Shown here in pieces: positions 45,961 through 54,216 of a DNA stretch of 64,000 nt (its first letter is position 1; each line of letters starts with the position of its first letter). The DNA comes from Cesiribacter sp964504565 (GTDB taxonomy: Bacteria > Bacteroidota > Bacteroidia > Cytophagales > Cyclobacteriaceae), in contig CAZDEY010000001.1 of the NCBI GenBank assembly GCA_964504565.1, forward strand, positions 248,001 through 312,000, in the 5' to 3' direction. The notes beneath the pieces are model-generated. The model made no database searches, was not told the origin of the DNA, and worked only from the letters and a program-made list of their open reading frames with translations. The translations under genes were made by a program, and so were the position numbers.

Positions 45961-47012
45961 TTTTTTCGTTCTTTAAAGGCAGTAAGTAGTCCTTCGGTAA
46001 TCCAGTTGGCCAGAGCCTGTCGGTTGTCGGCTAATACAAAGCGGCGCTGGTCGCGTTCGTTCTTAATATTGCCAAGCTCAATAAACACGGCGGGCGGGTA
46101 GCTATACTTAACTACATATAGGCTACTACGAGCACTTACATCGCCAAAGTAGTCGCGGTTGGGTTGGTACTGGTGGTATTTATTGGTGAACGTTTCATGA
46201 ATTTCTTCGGCCAGGTGCTTGCCGTCGGGGCTATTTTCGTGGTGGTAAAAAAACACATCAATATTCTGGCCCCGGCTGCGGCTATCTACATGAATGCTCA
46301 GCAGCCGCTGGTACGCACCCTTATGCTTTATATACAATTTATTAACTTCTTCAATCCGGTGCCGTAGGCGATACTTTTGGCTATAGGGTATCTCGCGCCC
46401 GCCGTAGTGTATCTCATCGGTATCCATGGGCAGAATATTCTCATCGCGTATACCGTCGTTAGGGTCTTGCACAATTATGTAAACCCTAGCCCCATGTTCC
46501 AGCAGGCGGCGGGCCAGGCGTACGGTTACATCGTAGGCATACTCGTCTTCACTTAACTCGTAAGGGCCGTATTTGCCAATGGCACCGGGGTCGGGCCCGC
46601 CGTGGCCGGCTATAAGGTAGTAAACAGTACCCTTTAAATCCTGATTAATGATTGGCACCTTAGCGTAGGCTTCACCCAACAGAGGTTCGTAGGCTTCGGT
46701 TGGGTTTTCTGAATTGAGCTGGGGCGATTTAGGCAATATTACGGCAGTAGTAGTATTTACCGAATCTACCTTAACCCTTTTAGGAAGTATATAAAGCTTG
46801 CCAGCGTAGAGGCTACTATCGGGGCCTAAATTGTTTTTATTTAGTTGAATAAACTGCCTGAAATACTGGGCTGGTTCTAAACCGTTCCGGCGCAGTAAGG
46901 TGTATACCCCATCGCCGGGCTGAGCTAGCACCGAATCGGCTGCTTGCTGGGCGTACGTATCTTTCCAACCCAGATTGAATAATAAAAATAAAATAAGAAC
47001 CTTCTTCAGCAT
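45957..47012 (-). CDS. N-acetylmuramoyl-L-alanine amidase (Amidase_3) with LysM-like N terminus
   Basis: 351 residues from the ATG at 47012. The frame is open to 47021, but a perfect -7 box (47019-47026) covers that first ATG. Signal peptide MLKKVLILFLLFNLG, then a LysM-like segment (GDGVYTLLRRNGLEPAQYFRQF...LYILPKR). Catalytic zinc amidase: IAGHGGPDPGAIG (His), LSEDEYAYDVTVRLARRL (Glu), LLSIHVDSRS (His) and FIELGNIKNERDQ (late Glu). It cuts peptide from glycan in peptidoglycan, for cell separation or turnover. Confidence 0.9.
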   Translation of the reverse strand: MLKKVLILFLLFNLGWKDTYAQQAADSVLAQPGDGVYTLLRRNGLEPAQYFRQFIQLNKNNLGPDSSLYAGKLYILPKRVKVDSVNTTTAVILPKSPQLNSENPTEAYEPLLGEAYAKVPIINQDLKGTVYYLIAGHGGPDPGAIGKYGPYELSEDEYAYDVTVRLARRLLEHGARVYIIVQDPNDGIRDENILPMDTDEIHYGGREIPYSQKYRLRHRIEEVNKLYIKHKGAYQRLLSIHVDSRSRGQNIDVFFYHHENSPDGKHLAEEIHETFTNKYHQYQPNRDYFGDVSARSSLYVVKYSYPPAVFIELGNIKNERDQRRFVLADNRQALANWITEGLLTAFKERKN

Positions 47013-47018
47013 ACACCA

Positions 47019-47026
47019 CAAAGCTA
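47019..47026 (-). promoter_or_regulatory. Candidate -7 box for the amidase gene
   Basis: TAGCTTTG on the minus strand, an exact TAnnTTTG match overlapping the most upstream ATG. It implies a very short or leaderless transcript for the start at 47012. Confidence 0.45.
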
Positions 47027-47118
47027 GCCTTGCGAGAATACTAAAAATTTTGCGGATGCACTAATAGATGATGTAACATTAATTGCTAAAATAATGGGCA
47101 TGTGGCTAGTAAAGGTTT

Positions 47119-47126
47119 TAGCTTTG
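47119..47126 (+). promoter_or_regulatory. Candidate -7 box for the S1/P1 nuclease gene
   Basis: TAGCTTTG, the same sequence as the divergent amidase box, 23 nt before ATG 47150. Confidence 0.45.
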
Positions 47127-47149
47127 CCCTTTAATTAGCAATAGCCTAC

Positions 47150-47926
47150 ATGTTACGACTGGTTTATACTTCCGCGATTTTTATTTTAGCAATTCTACTG
47201 CAGACAGAAGCACTGGCCTGGGGACAGAATGGACATAGGGTGGTAGGCCAGGTTGCCCAAAACCATATCAAGAAAAAGGTTAGCAGGAAATTATATAAAC
47301 TGCTGGGAGGGGAAAGCCTGGCAGAGGCTTCGGTATGGATGGACGATATACGCTCGGATAGTACCTACGACCATACCCACGATTGGCACTGGGTAACTAT
47401 ACCGGACAGTTTGAAATACGAAGAAACCGACAAAAACCCCAAGGGCGATATTCTGGAGGCAATAAATCGTATAAGTGCCGCCCTTAAACAAGGGGGATTA
47501 CCGCTGCAAACTGAGCGTGAATATATTAAGTACCTGGTGCATCTGGTTGGTGACATTCACCAGCCGTTACACGTAGGCAGCGGGCACGATAGAGGCGGCA
47601 ATGCCCATAAAGTTGAATGGTTCAGGAAAAACTCTAACCTGCACCGGGTGTGGGATACCGAAATGATTGAAAGCTCTAACCTGAGTTTTAGTGAAATAAC
47701 CGGTTTCTTATCTAAGCCTAGTAGAGAAGAAATTAGCCTCTGGCAGAAGCAGAGCCCCGAAGAATGGGCCATGGAATCGAAAGCTTTGCGCCCGCAGGTA
47801 TATAACTTGCCGGAAGATAACCAGATTGGTTACGAATATATGTACCATAATTGGGATACGGTAGAACACCGACTACTGCAAGCCGGGGTACGTTTAGCCG
47901 GCTTGCTTAACGAAATTTACGGGTAA
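47150..47926 (+). CDS. S1/P1-type zinc nuclease
   Basis: 258 residues. The signal peptide ends at ...TEALA, leaving W24 as the new N terminus; in this family that Trp binds zinc. Ligand blocks follow: WGQNGHRVVG, VWMDDIRSD, DWHWVTIPD, YLVHLVGDIHQPLHVG and DRGGNAHKVEW, with NLHRVWDTEMIE. It degrades single-stranded DNA and RNA outside the cytoplasm, likely for nutrient salvage. Single gene. Confidence 0.92.
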   Translation: MLRLVYTSAIFILAILLQTEALAWGQNGHRVVGQVAQNHIKKKVSRKLYKLLGGESLAEASVWMDDIRSDSTYDHTHDWHWVTIPDSLKYEETDKNPKGDILEAINRISAALKQGGLPLQTEREYIKYLVHLVGDIHQPLHVGSGHDRGGNAHKVEWFRKNSNLHRVWDTEMIESSNLSFSEITGFLSKPSREEISLWQKQSPEEWAMESKALRPQVYNLPEDNQIGYEYMYHNWDTVEHRLLQAGVRLAGLLNEIYG

Positions 47927-47932
47927 ACTAGG

Positions 47933-48319
47933 CTAGGCAACTACCGAGGAGCCGGAACGAGTACTGGTTTCTTCAAAGGTTCCGCTGGAAGAATGTCGAC
48001 GTCTTCGGCGGCGCCGTGCGCGCGCTTTTGAACGCACGTGGTATTTATAGCCTACATAGGTTCCGCCAAAAATTAACCAGTAAGCAAAACAGCTAATAAA
48101 GAGAATCTTAAATTTCCAGCTATAGCGAACGCTGGTAGCGTTGCTTTCCGAATTGTTTACCCAGTACTGAGTTAAATACGTGCTTGGGTAACCAATATTA
48201 ACTTTTTGAACATTCTCAACGGGGAATTCGGAGCGCGAACTGTTAATAAAGCTCAAGAAAGAAACTGATAGAAATACCAGAGCGGATAATAAAGTACCGG
48301 CAATTACAGATTTTACCAT
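47933..48319 (-). CDS. Small two-helix membrane protein with poly-Arg tail
   Basis: 128 residues. Membrane segments near residues 5-25 and 70-90 enclose an exported loop of about 45 residues. After KYHVRSKARA comes an eight-Arg run, then a Ser/Thr tail (SSSGTFEETSTRSGSS). The Arg run fixes the C terminus in the cytosol and could bind RNA, DNA or acidic lipids. No family recognised. Its end lies 6 nt from the convergent nuclease stop. Confidence 0.6.
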   Translation of the reverse strand: MVKSVIAGTLLSALVFLSVSFLSFINSSRSEFPVENVQKVNIGYPSTYLTQYWVNNSESNATSVRYSWKFKILFISCFAYWLIFGGTYVGYKYHVRSKARARRRRRRRHSSSGTFEETSTRSGSSVVA

Positions 48320-48454
48320 AGATTCTGTGGTAACATTGCCGTAATATACGAAAGTTTTCCTAATATGGATTTAAGAAAGAATTAATTGTCCTGAGTAGTT
48401 CAACTGCTGGATAATCTGATATAGCCCATAGATAACTTTAAGATAAAGCAATTT

Positions 48455-48898
48455 TTAGGAAGGTAATTCCCTATTCAGGTGAGGTTTATAGTTAGGCTTA
48501 GTTGGCTGATAATCCTGGTTATTCAATAATGAACTGGAAAAAATGTAATCAGCGGAGGCTTCGTTACAGGCTACCGGTATGTTCCAAACGGCTGAAATCC
48601 GTAAAAGGGCTTTAATATCCGGATCGTGGGGCTGGGCTTCCAGCGGATCCCAAAAAAACACCAGGTAATTTACTTTACTTTCGGCAATCATAGCCCCAAT
48701 TTGTAGGTCGCCGCCCAGAGGACCGCTGGCTAAATAGTTTACCGTTAAGCCGGTGTGCTTGTTAATTTGCTTGCCGGTAGTGCCCGTGGCCACCAGCCGG
48801 TATTTTTTTAGTATTTCCAGATGCTTCCTGCACCATTTAACTAAATCGTCCTTTTTATTATCGTGCGCTACTAAGGCAATAGTCGGCTGCTTATCCAT
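48455..48898 (-). CDS. mgsA: Methylglyoxal synthase
   Basis: 147 residues, normal length. IALVAHDNKKDDLVKWC (with catalytic-site D), VATGTTGKQINKHTGL, SGPLGGDLQIGAMI (phosphate loop and Asp), FFWDPLEAQPHDPDIKALLR (His and Asp) and NIPVACNEASADYI. Converts dihydroxyacetone phosphate to methylglyoxal and phosphate, an overflow branch of glycolysis. Single gene. Confidence 0.95.
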   Translation of the reverse strand: MDKQPTIALVAHDNKKDDLVKWCRKHLEILKKYRLVATGTTGKQINKHTGLTVNYLASGPLGGDLQIGAMIAESKVNYLVFFWDPLEAQPHDPDIKALLRISAVWNIPVACNEASADYIFSSSLLNNQDYQPTKPNYKPHLNRELPS

Positions 48899-48928
48899 AA
48901 AGAAAGAACTTTGGTTGAGGGGAAAAGT

Positions 48929-48959
48929 TAAAGGCAGCCTGGTAAAAGCTGCCTTTAAA
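48929..48959 (-). terminator. Terminator of the S41 peptidase gene
   Basis: Arms TTAAAGGCAGC (48929-48939) and GCTGCCTTTAA (48949-48959) form an 11-bp perfect stem. On the minus strand it is followed by AACTTTTCCCC. Confidence 0.7.
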
Positions 48960-48986
48960 TTATAGTATCACAGGGAATGCTTACCT

Positions 48987-50393
48987 CTATTTGAAAGGAA
49001 ATGAGTTTTCATCTAGAATAGTCCGGCCATAGTTGGCTTTTCTCTGTTGAGAAGAACCTAATTGTTTTCCGGTTATCGTTCTACTTTCAGTTTGGGCCAA
49101 GCGAGCACTACCAGTAATTAGCTGAATTGTAAACCCTAAAAGATTTTCGCGGGTATCGCCTAACTTATACATTGGAAATTGGTAATCGTTTACCAAATAA
49201 TCAGGCTTAAACCCATTGCCATAGTCAGAGTTTCCATTGCTGTTAAAAATTTTAAAGACAATAGGTAGCAATCCGTACGTATTACCAGGTTGGTTGGTAT
49301 CTTCAATTGGAACTGAACCAACGTTTTTACCTACCGTAGTATCGCCAACCAGCACAACATTCATATAAGGTTTAAGTCCGTTAATTACCAGTTCGCTAGC
49401 TGAGGCAGAACCACTACCGGTTAAAATGTAAGCAGTATTTCCGTTTAGCTGGCTACCAATATTGCTTGACTTTTCAACAAAGTTAGCCATGGTATACTCA
49501 TCTCCGTCGGAAAGGCCGGCAAAATAATCCATGTACAAATCATTCCACTGTTGAGTAAAAAACAAATCGCTAGAGCTAACTCCTGCGCCAATTAAACTAG
49601 CCAGGTTAACTGAAGAGCTAACCGAGCCGCCGCCATTATAGCGTAAATCTAAAATTAGGTTGTTTACTCCATCAGCTTTAAAACCGGCAATAATATTATT
49701 CATTTGCTGATCGTAAGCGGTCGAATTGCCCACTCCCGGAGAAAAGAAGTTATAAACGTAATAGCCTATCTTCTGGCCGTCTACGGTATAAACACTATCC
49801 AGGTAATTAGGATCTTCGCTTACAACTTGGGTACTTAATGTAATAGTCGGCTGAGGTTCAACCTGTTCAGTACTTAGATTATAACGACCGTAGTCAACCG
49901 TATGCTGAGTAGAAGTAGCATTAATTACAGAACGATAATTATCTACAGTAATTTGAGTGCCGTTAACTTTAGAAATAACATCGCCGCGTTGTAAGCCGGC
50001 CTTACTAGCCGGGGTATTCGGTATAATGTACTCCACTATAAAAATTACATCATTACTTCCTTCGTCCGCCAAAAAGATAGCATACTCGTAGCCGGCGCTG
50101 GTATTTACGCCACTGAGGCTATTAATTAAACCTTGGTAGTCGGGGGTAATGTAAGAGAACCTATCTTCGTCCGAAAGTAAGCTGTAGAAAAAATCAGTAG
50201 GGTCTAAACTATTATCAGGATTAGCCGGCAGTTCATCCTCCCAGTAATATACTTCTTGCATTACGTCCTCAATCCAGCCATTAATGTAAGCTTTAGATTT
50301 TGGGTCAATAGTGTCTTCTTTCTCGCAAGCGCTCAGGCTAACTAGTAACATACCGGCTCCTGCCAGGCTCAGCAATATATTCTTTCTTATCAT
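48987..50393 (-). CDS. S41-family serine peptidase, lipoprotein
   Basis: 468 residues. Lipobox SLSAC at about residue 23. An N-terminal helical region, then a PDZ-like segment (IPNTPASKAGLQRGDVISKVNGTQI), then the S41 core with LILDLRYNGGGSVSSSVNLAS and the nucleophile region ILTGSGSASASELVINGL, and VGKNVGSVP carrying the general-base Lys. Related to carboxy-terminal processing proteases. It would act at the outer or inner membrane face of the periplasm; targets unknown. Confidence 0.88.
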   Translation of the reverse strand: MIRKNILLSLAGAGMLLVSLSACEKEDTIDPKSKAYINGWIEDVMQEVYYWEDELPANPDNSLDPTDFFYSLLSDEDRFSYITPDYQGLINSLSGVNTSAGYEYAIFLADEGSNDVIFIVEYIIPNTPASKAGLQRGDVISKVNGTQITVDNYRSVINATSTQHTVDYGRYNLSTEQVEPQPTITLSTQVVSEDPNYLDSVYTVDGQKIGYYVYNFFSPGVGNSTAYDQQMNNIIAGFKADGVNNLILDLRYNGGGSVSSSVNLASLIGAGVSSSDLFFTQQWNDLYMDYFAGLSDGDEYTMANFVEKSSNIGSQLNGNTAYILTGSGSASASELVINGLKPYMNVVLVGDTTVGKNVGSVPIEDTNQPGNTYGLLPIVFKIFNSNGNSDYGNGFKPDYLVNDYQFPMYKLGDTRENLLGFTIQLITGSARLAQTESRTITGKQLGSSQQRKANYGRTILDENSFPFK

Positions 50394-50397
50394 ATAA

Positions 50398-50428
50398 AAA
50401 TAAAAAGCGTTTCCGGGTATAGAAACGC
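50398..50428 (-). terminator. Terminator of the oxidoreductase gene
   Basis: Arms GCGTTTC and GAAACGC (50407-50413 and 50422-50428), followed on the minus strand by TTTTTATTTTT. Confidence 0.75.
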
Positions 50429-50456
50429 GTTAAATCTACAAATAATTCTGTAATGC

Positions 50457-51368
50457 CTAAATTGTTACTACTACTTTACCACCAATGTGACCTTCTTCAC
50501 TAAGCCGGTGGGCTTCGTCAATATCATCCAGGGCAAAGCTTTTTTCAATTATGGGCTTCAGCTTACCTTCTTCTACCAGGGTTTTTAGTTCGCTTAAGTC
50601 GGTAGCATTGGCATCCGTCCAGATAGTGGCAAAGTGTTTATCGCCTTTGCTAAAGGCCGATTTAATCTTATGAAGGATTATGCCTACCGAGGGCAGGGTA
50701 GAAATATAGTGGCCGTTAGCATGTAGCGAATCTTCGGCCTGGCGGGTATCCAGGCTGCCGTGGGCATCAAAAATCAGATCGTAGGTAGGTTGGCCCGTCA
50801 GAACAGTTTCGGTTTGGTAGTCAATATGGTGGTCGGCGCCTAAGTCCTTTACCATTTGCGTGTGCTTACCGCTAGATACGCCGGTTACCTCGGCACCGTA
50901 GGCTTTGGCTATTTGAACGGCGAAGTGCCCTACCCCGCCGCTGGCCCCGTTCACCAATATCTTCTGGCCGGCGGCAATTTGGGCTTTCTTCAATCCTTGC
51001 AAAGCGGTTAGTGCGGCCAGCGGAATTGAGGCGGCTTCTACATCGGAAATAGAGTGGGGTTTGGTAACCAATTGGTTTGCATTTACGGCCAGGTATTCGG
51101 CGTAAGCCCCACCCTTCACGGCGTTAATCATGCCGTAAACAGTTTCGCCTATTTTAATATGGTCTACATTTTTACCTACGGCTTCTACAACTCCGCAAAA
51201 ATCGGAACCCAGGGTTTTAGGGAAGTTCCAGCCGGTTACTATTTGCAAACTGCCCTGGCGTATTTTCCAGTCTACCGGGTTTACCGATGATGCTTTTACT
51301 TTCACCAAAACTTCATCGTCTTTTGGTTCGGGCTTGGGCACGTCTTGTACGCGAAGGTTAAATGGTTT
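50457..51368 (-). CDS. NADPH:quinone / zinc-type alcohol dehydrogenase family oxidoreductase, 5' end in gap
   Basis: The open frame enters from the 10-N gap and reads KPFNLRVQDVPKPEPKDDEVLVKVKASSVNPVDWKIRQG, so the first 20 or so residues are missing. GTG 51341 is in-frame but is not a convincing start. GroES-like N-terminal part, then Rossmann motif GASGGVGHFAVQIAKAYGAEVTGV. Zinc-ligand positions of true alcohol dehydrogenases are not seen, so quinone or enone reductase is favoured. Ends with its own terminator. Confidence 0.85.
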   Translation of the reverse strand, partial: KPFNLRVQDVPKPEPKDDEVLVKVKASSVNPVDWKIRQGSLQIVTGWNFPKTLGSDFCGVVEAVGKNVDHIKIGETVYGMINAVKGGAYAEYLAVNANQLVTKPHSISDVEAASIPLAALTALQGLKKAQIAAGQKILVNGASGGVGHFAVQIAKAYGAEVTGVSSGKHTQMVKDLGADHHIDYQTETVLTGQPTYDLIFDAHGSLDTRQAEDSLHANGHYISTLPSVGIILHKIKSAFSKGDKHFATIWTDANATDLSELKTLVEEGKLKPIIEKSFALDDIDEAHRLSEEGHIGGKVVVTI

Positions 51369-51378
51369 NNNNNNNNNN
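51369..51378. other. Assembly gap (10 N)
   Basis: Ten N, probably a fixed-size scaffold join, inside the 5' end of the oxidoreductase gene. Confidence 0.97.
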
Positions 51379-51608
51379 GGAAGTTTGTGGCCGCCACGCG
51401 GATGTTAGATGATAGACGTTAGATATTATCTAAGCCTTACTAAATAAAGCAGCTATATAAAAAGTTGTTCACTAAATATTAAGGCATCTAGCTAGACGCC
51501 AAGGCCAGGGCAGCTAGTATCTATCAGCAAACTGCATATTATTAACACATCAGCACATCAGTTAACCAACTCACTAACGCACTAACCCACCAATTCACTC
51601 CTTCAGTT

Positions 51609-52457
51609 TTACCAACTTCCTCCGGCACCGCCGCCACCAAAGCTGCCGCCACCAAAACCGCCGAAGTCGCCGCCGCCGCCAAAGCCGCCTCCACCGCCAC
51701 CGCCGAATATTCCGCCGCCGCCCCGGAAGTCGTCCCAACCGCGACCGCGGCCTCCGCCCATCTGGTTCATAAGCATTAATGTGGCCAACCAGCCTAAGCC
51801 TCCGCGTTTGTTTTTAAGTTGCTTGTTTTTGTACTTACTCGCCCGTATAGCCGGCAAAATAAATAAGAAGAAAAGTACCAACAAAATAACCCAACCGCCG
51901 CCAATGCCCTGCCCGTCGGTTTGGGTAGTACGGCGCTGGCTGGGTGCTTTACTATACTCCCCGGCCGCAGCCTGGGCAATAGCAATTACTCCGGCGTTAA
52001 TGCCAGCAGCATAGTTATTCTGCCTAAAGTTGGGTAGAATTTCGTTTTCAACAATTAGCTTGGCGGTAGCATCGGGCAGGGCACCTTCCACGCCGTAGCC
52101 GCTGGCAATAAACACTTCTCGGTCTTTTACAGCTACCAGCAGTACTACGCCGTTGTCTTTCTCCTTAGTACCTACCCCCCAATATTCACCTATCGAATAG
52201 GCGTACCTGTCAATAGCGTAGGGCTCTACCGAGTTAAGCGTAACTACCACGGCGGCAGTAGAGGTGGTATCCCAAAAGGAGTATAGTTTTTCTTCCAGGG
52301 CTGCTTCGTCAGCGGCGGAAAGTACATTTGCCAGATCGTATACAGGGCGGTCGGGCCCGGCGGGTTTTTTAATTATATCTCCTTCAGCTAGTAACTGGGC
52401 GTGCGCTAACCCCGATGTGAGCACTAAAAGTAGCGTTGTCAGCCAGTTTTTTATCAT
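51609..52457 (-). CDS. TPM-domain membrane protein with Gly-rich tail (YgcG-like)
   Basis: 282 residues from ATG 52457, chosen because MIKNWLTTLLLVLTSGLAHAQ is a proper signal peptide; the frame opens at 52487. TPM fold residues 35-155 (VYDLANVLSAADEAALEEKL, GVGTKEKDNGVVLLVAVKDREVFIASGYGVE). A membrane helix follows (WVILLVLFFLFILPAI), then a Gly/Phe-rich end ending GGGAGGSW. Third gene of the lemA-TPM-TPM operon, a conserved order thought to act in envelope maintenance. Confidence 0.85.
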   Translation of the reverse strand: MIKNWLTTLLLVLTSGLAHAQLLAEGDIIKKPAGPDRPVYDLANVLSAADEAALEEKLYSFWDTTSTAAVVVTLNSVEPYAIDRYAYSIGEYWGVGTKEKDNGVVLLVAVKDREVFIASGYGVEGALPDATAKLIVENEILPNFRQNNYAAGINAGVIAIAQAAAGEYSKAPSQRRTTQTDGQGIGGGWVILLVLFFLFILPAIRASKYKNKQLKNKRGGLGWLATLMLMNQMGGGRGRGWDDFRGGGGIFGGGGGGGFGGGGDFGGFGGGSFGGGGAGGSW

Positions 52458-52503
52458 ATTTATACTGAAGTGCGTATTCCTCCTCATTCTATACTATACT
52501 AAT

Positions 52504-52938
52504 CTATTTGCCGAACGAAATATCATCGGATAGCTCGTTGCGATCGTTAGCCCGGTAAGGAAAGTGCGTTCTAAGCTGTTCGCCAGCCCGGCGAATACCT
52601 TCGGCAAGCCCTAGGGCCAGATTTCCCTTTTTAAATTCGCCGGTCATATAATCGCGGATATCTTCCCAAAAATGCTCCGGTACCTTACTGTTTATACCGG
52701 CATCGCCCAATATGGCAAACTTATGGTCTTTGAGAGCCAGGTAAAACAGCACGCCGTTGCGGAGTTTAGTTTCGTGCATATGCAGGGTAGCGAAAACCTG
52801 GGTGGCCCGGTCCATATGCTCGCCCCGGCAATGGTTTTCTATATGCACCCTAATTTCGCCCGAAGTGGCCGTTTCAGCTTCCTGAACGGCGGCCACTACC
52901 TGCTCTTTTTCCTGGTCGGTTAGCGAATCGTGCGCCAT
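52504..52938 (-). CDS. TPM-domain protein, soluble
   Basis: 144 residues, no signal peptide. TPM fold: LTDQEKEQVVAAVQEAETATSGEIRVHIE, RNGVLFYLALKDHKFAILGDAGINSKV, AEGIRRAGEQLRTHFPY. It starts 1 nt after the lemA stop and precedes the larger TPM gene. Function not established; possibly a phosphatase-like or scaffold module. Confidence 0.82.
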   Translation of the reverse strand: MAHDSLTDQEKEQVVAAVQEAETATSGEIRVHIENHCRGEHMDRATQVFATLHMHETKLRNGVLFYLALKDHKFAILGDAGINSKVPEHFWEDIRDYMTGEFKKGNLALGLAEGIRRAGEQLRTHFPYRANDRNELSDDISFGK

Positions 52939-52939
52939 A

Positions 52940-53518
52940 CTAAAATTCTACGGTTGGCGGCACATCGCTACCCTCGCGGGCTTCAAAGTAACCTTTCTTA
53001 TCAAAATCGAACCAGCCAGCTATAAAATTTCGGGGGAACTGGGCAATATAAGTATTGTAATCGCGCGCGGTTTCGTTAAACCTGCCCCGCTCCACCGCAA
53101 TGCGATTTTCGGTACCTTCTAACTGGGCCTGCAATTGCTGGAAATTCTGGTTGGCTTTAAGTTCGGGGTAGCGCTCTACAGTAACTAAAAGGCGGCTTAG
53201 GGCCCCGCTTAATTGCTCCTGAGCTTGTTGATACTTCTGAATATTTTCGGGTGTAAGGTCATCGCCGCTTAGCTGAATGCTGCTGGCTTTAGAACGGGCT
53301 TCAATTACGCCGGTTAGGGTTTCCTGCTCAAAATCGGCGGCCCCCTTAACGGTATTTACCAGGTTAGGTATTAAATCGGCCCGACGCTGATATTGGTTTT
53401 CTACGTTACTCCAGGCAGCATCCACAGCTTCGCGCTTACTTACCATAGTATTATACCCACAAGAACTTAGGGTAATGGAGGCGGCTAAAAGTAGAAAGAG
53501 GTTTAAAAAAGCTCTCAT
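52940..53518 (-). CDS. lemA: LemA-family protein
   Basis: 192 residues. N-terminal hydrophobic segment with Cys 20 (SITLSSCGYNTMVSK), so possibly lipidated. The LemA core is VDAAWSNVENQYQRRADLIPNLVNTVKGAADFEQETLTGVIEAR, and the end carries VERGRFNETARDYNTYIAQFP. Helical bundle on the outer face of the inner membrane. First gene of a three-gene operon with two TPM proteins. Confidence 0.93.
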   Translation of the reverse strand: MRAFLNLFLLLAASITLSSCGYNTMVSKREAVDAAWSNVENQYQRRADLIPNLVNTVKGAADFEQETLTGVIEARSKASSIQLSGDDLTPENIQKYQQAQEQLSGALSRLLVTVERYPELKANQNFQQLQAQLEGTENRIAVERGRFNETARDYNTYIAQFPRNFIAGWFDFDKKGYFEAREGSDVPPTVEF

Positions 53519-53547
53519 AAGTAGGGAAGAAAAATTGTTTTGGCTGT

Positions 53548-53579
53548 TAAAGGTAAGAGGTTCATCCTCTCAATACAAA
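53548..53579 (-). promoter_or_regulatory. lemA promoter candidate
   Basis: On the minus strand, TTTG (53579-53576), 20 nt, then TACCTTTA (53555-53548), one base from the -7 consensus. Start codon 53518. Confidence 0.45.
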
Positions 53580-53591
53580 AGAGAACCCTTT

Positions 53592-54152
53592 ATGTTAAAA
53601 ATAGTTTTGCCCCTCTGCCTACTGCTATGCCTGCCGGCTTGCGACCCCGACCGCCGTAAACGAGCTAAGGAAGAAGACCTAAAATTTTCTACTACCGATG
53701 ATGCTGAGCTATTTTTTAAAAACGTACGCCGCAACTCCTACGACCACCAGGATATACCCGCTGCCAAACTAGATATTTACCGCCTTAGCGAGCGCAACCA
53801 GGCCCAAGACCACCCGGTGCTGAACCTGGCAATTGCCCATAACTGGCGGCACGACGAAGCCTACCTGCTGCTAGAACCTAACGAAGCAATTGGCACCGCC
53901 CCGCCGCTGCACATATATTGGCAGGCCAAAAAAGATTCGACCCAGGCCGGCGACTATATATGGGAAGAACGGGATAAGCTATCGCAGCTGGAGTTTGCCG
54001 CCAAAATAAATAATGCCCTAGAACACGGCCAGAAGTTATTTATTGTAGCTAACAACGGAAAAAAGCTTCCTCTTCTAAAAAAACCCCAAGAACGCGAAGC
54101 GTTTAAACGAACTATGTTTGACTACTATAAACTAACCGGAACTTTTAAATAA
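53592..54152 (+). CDS. Lipoprotein of unknown function
   Basis: 186 residues from ATG 53592; an upstream in-frame ATG (53475) would overlap lemA and lacks a signal. Lipobox LLCLPAC at residues 10-16, then a basic DPDRRKRAKEE stretch. The mature part reads FFKNVRRNSYDHQDIPAAKLDIYRL and YLLLEPNEAIGTAPPLHIYW; no family recognised. Divergent from lemA. Ends in a strong terminator. Confidence 0.65.
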   Translation: MLKIVLPLCLLLCLPACDPDRRKRAKEEDLKFSTTDDAELFFKNVRRNSYDHQDIPAAKLDIYRLSERNQAQDHPVLNLAIAHNWRHDEAYLLLEPNEAIGTAPPLHIYWQAKKDSTQAGDYIWEERDKLSQLEFAAKINNALEHGQKLFIVANNGKKLPLLKKPQEREAFKRTMFDYYKLTGTFK

Positions 54153-54164
54153 TCTTTAGCGCAT

Positions 54165-54199
54165 AAAAGAGGCCTTACTAACTCAGTAAGGCCTCTTTT
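54165..54199. terminator. Strong bidirectional terminator
   Basis: 15-bp perfect arms, AAAAGAGGCCTTACT (54165-54179) and its complement (54185-54199), loop AACTC. Serves convergent genes. Confidence 0.92.
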
Positions 54200-54216
54200 T
54201 TTGGTTGAAAAGAAAA

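Noticed and set aside
51369..51608. A short gene or RNA in the gap before the YgcG-like gene's 3' side
   Set aside because: Low-complexity CACTAAC/ACATCAG-rich DNA with stops in all frames and no clear fold.
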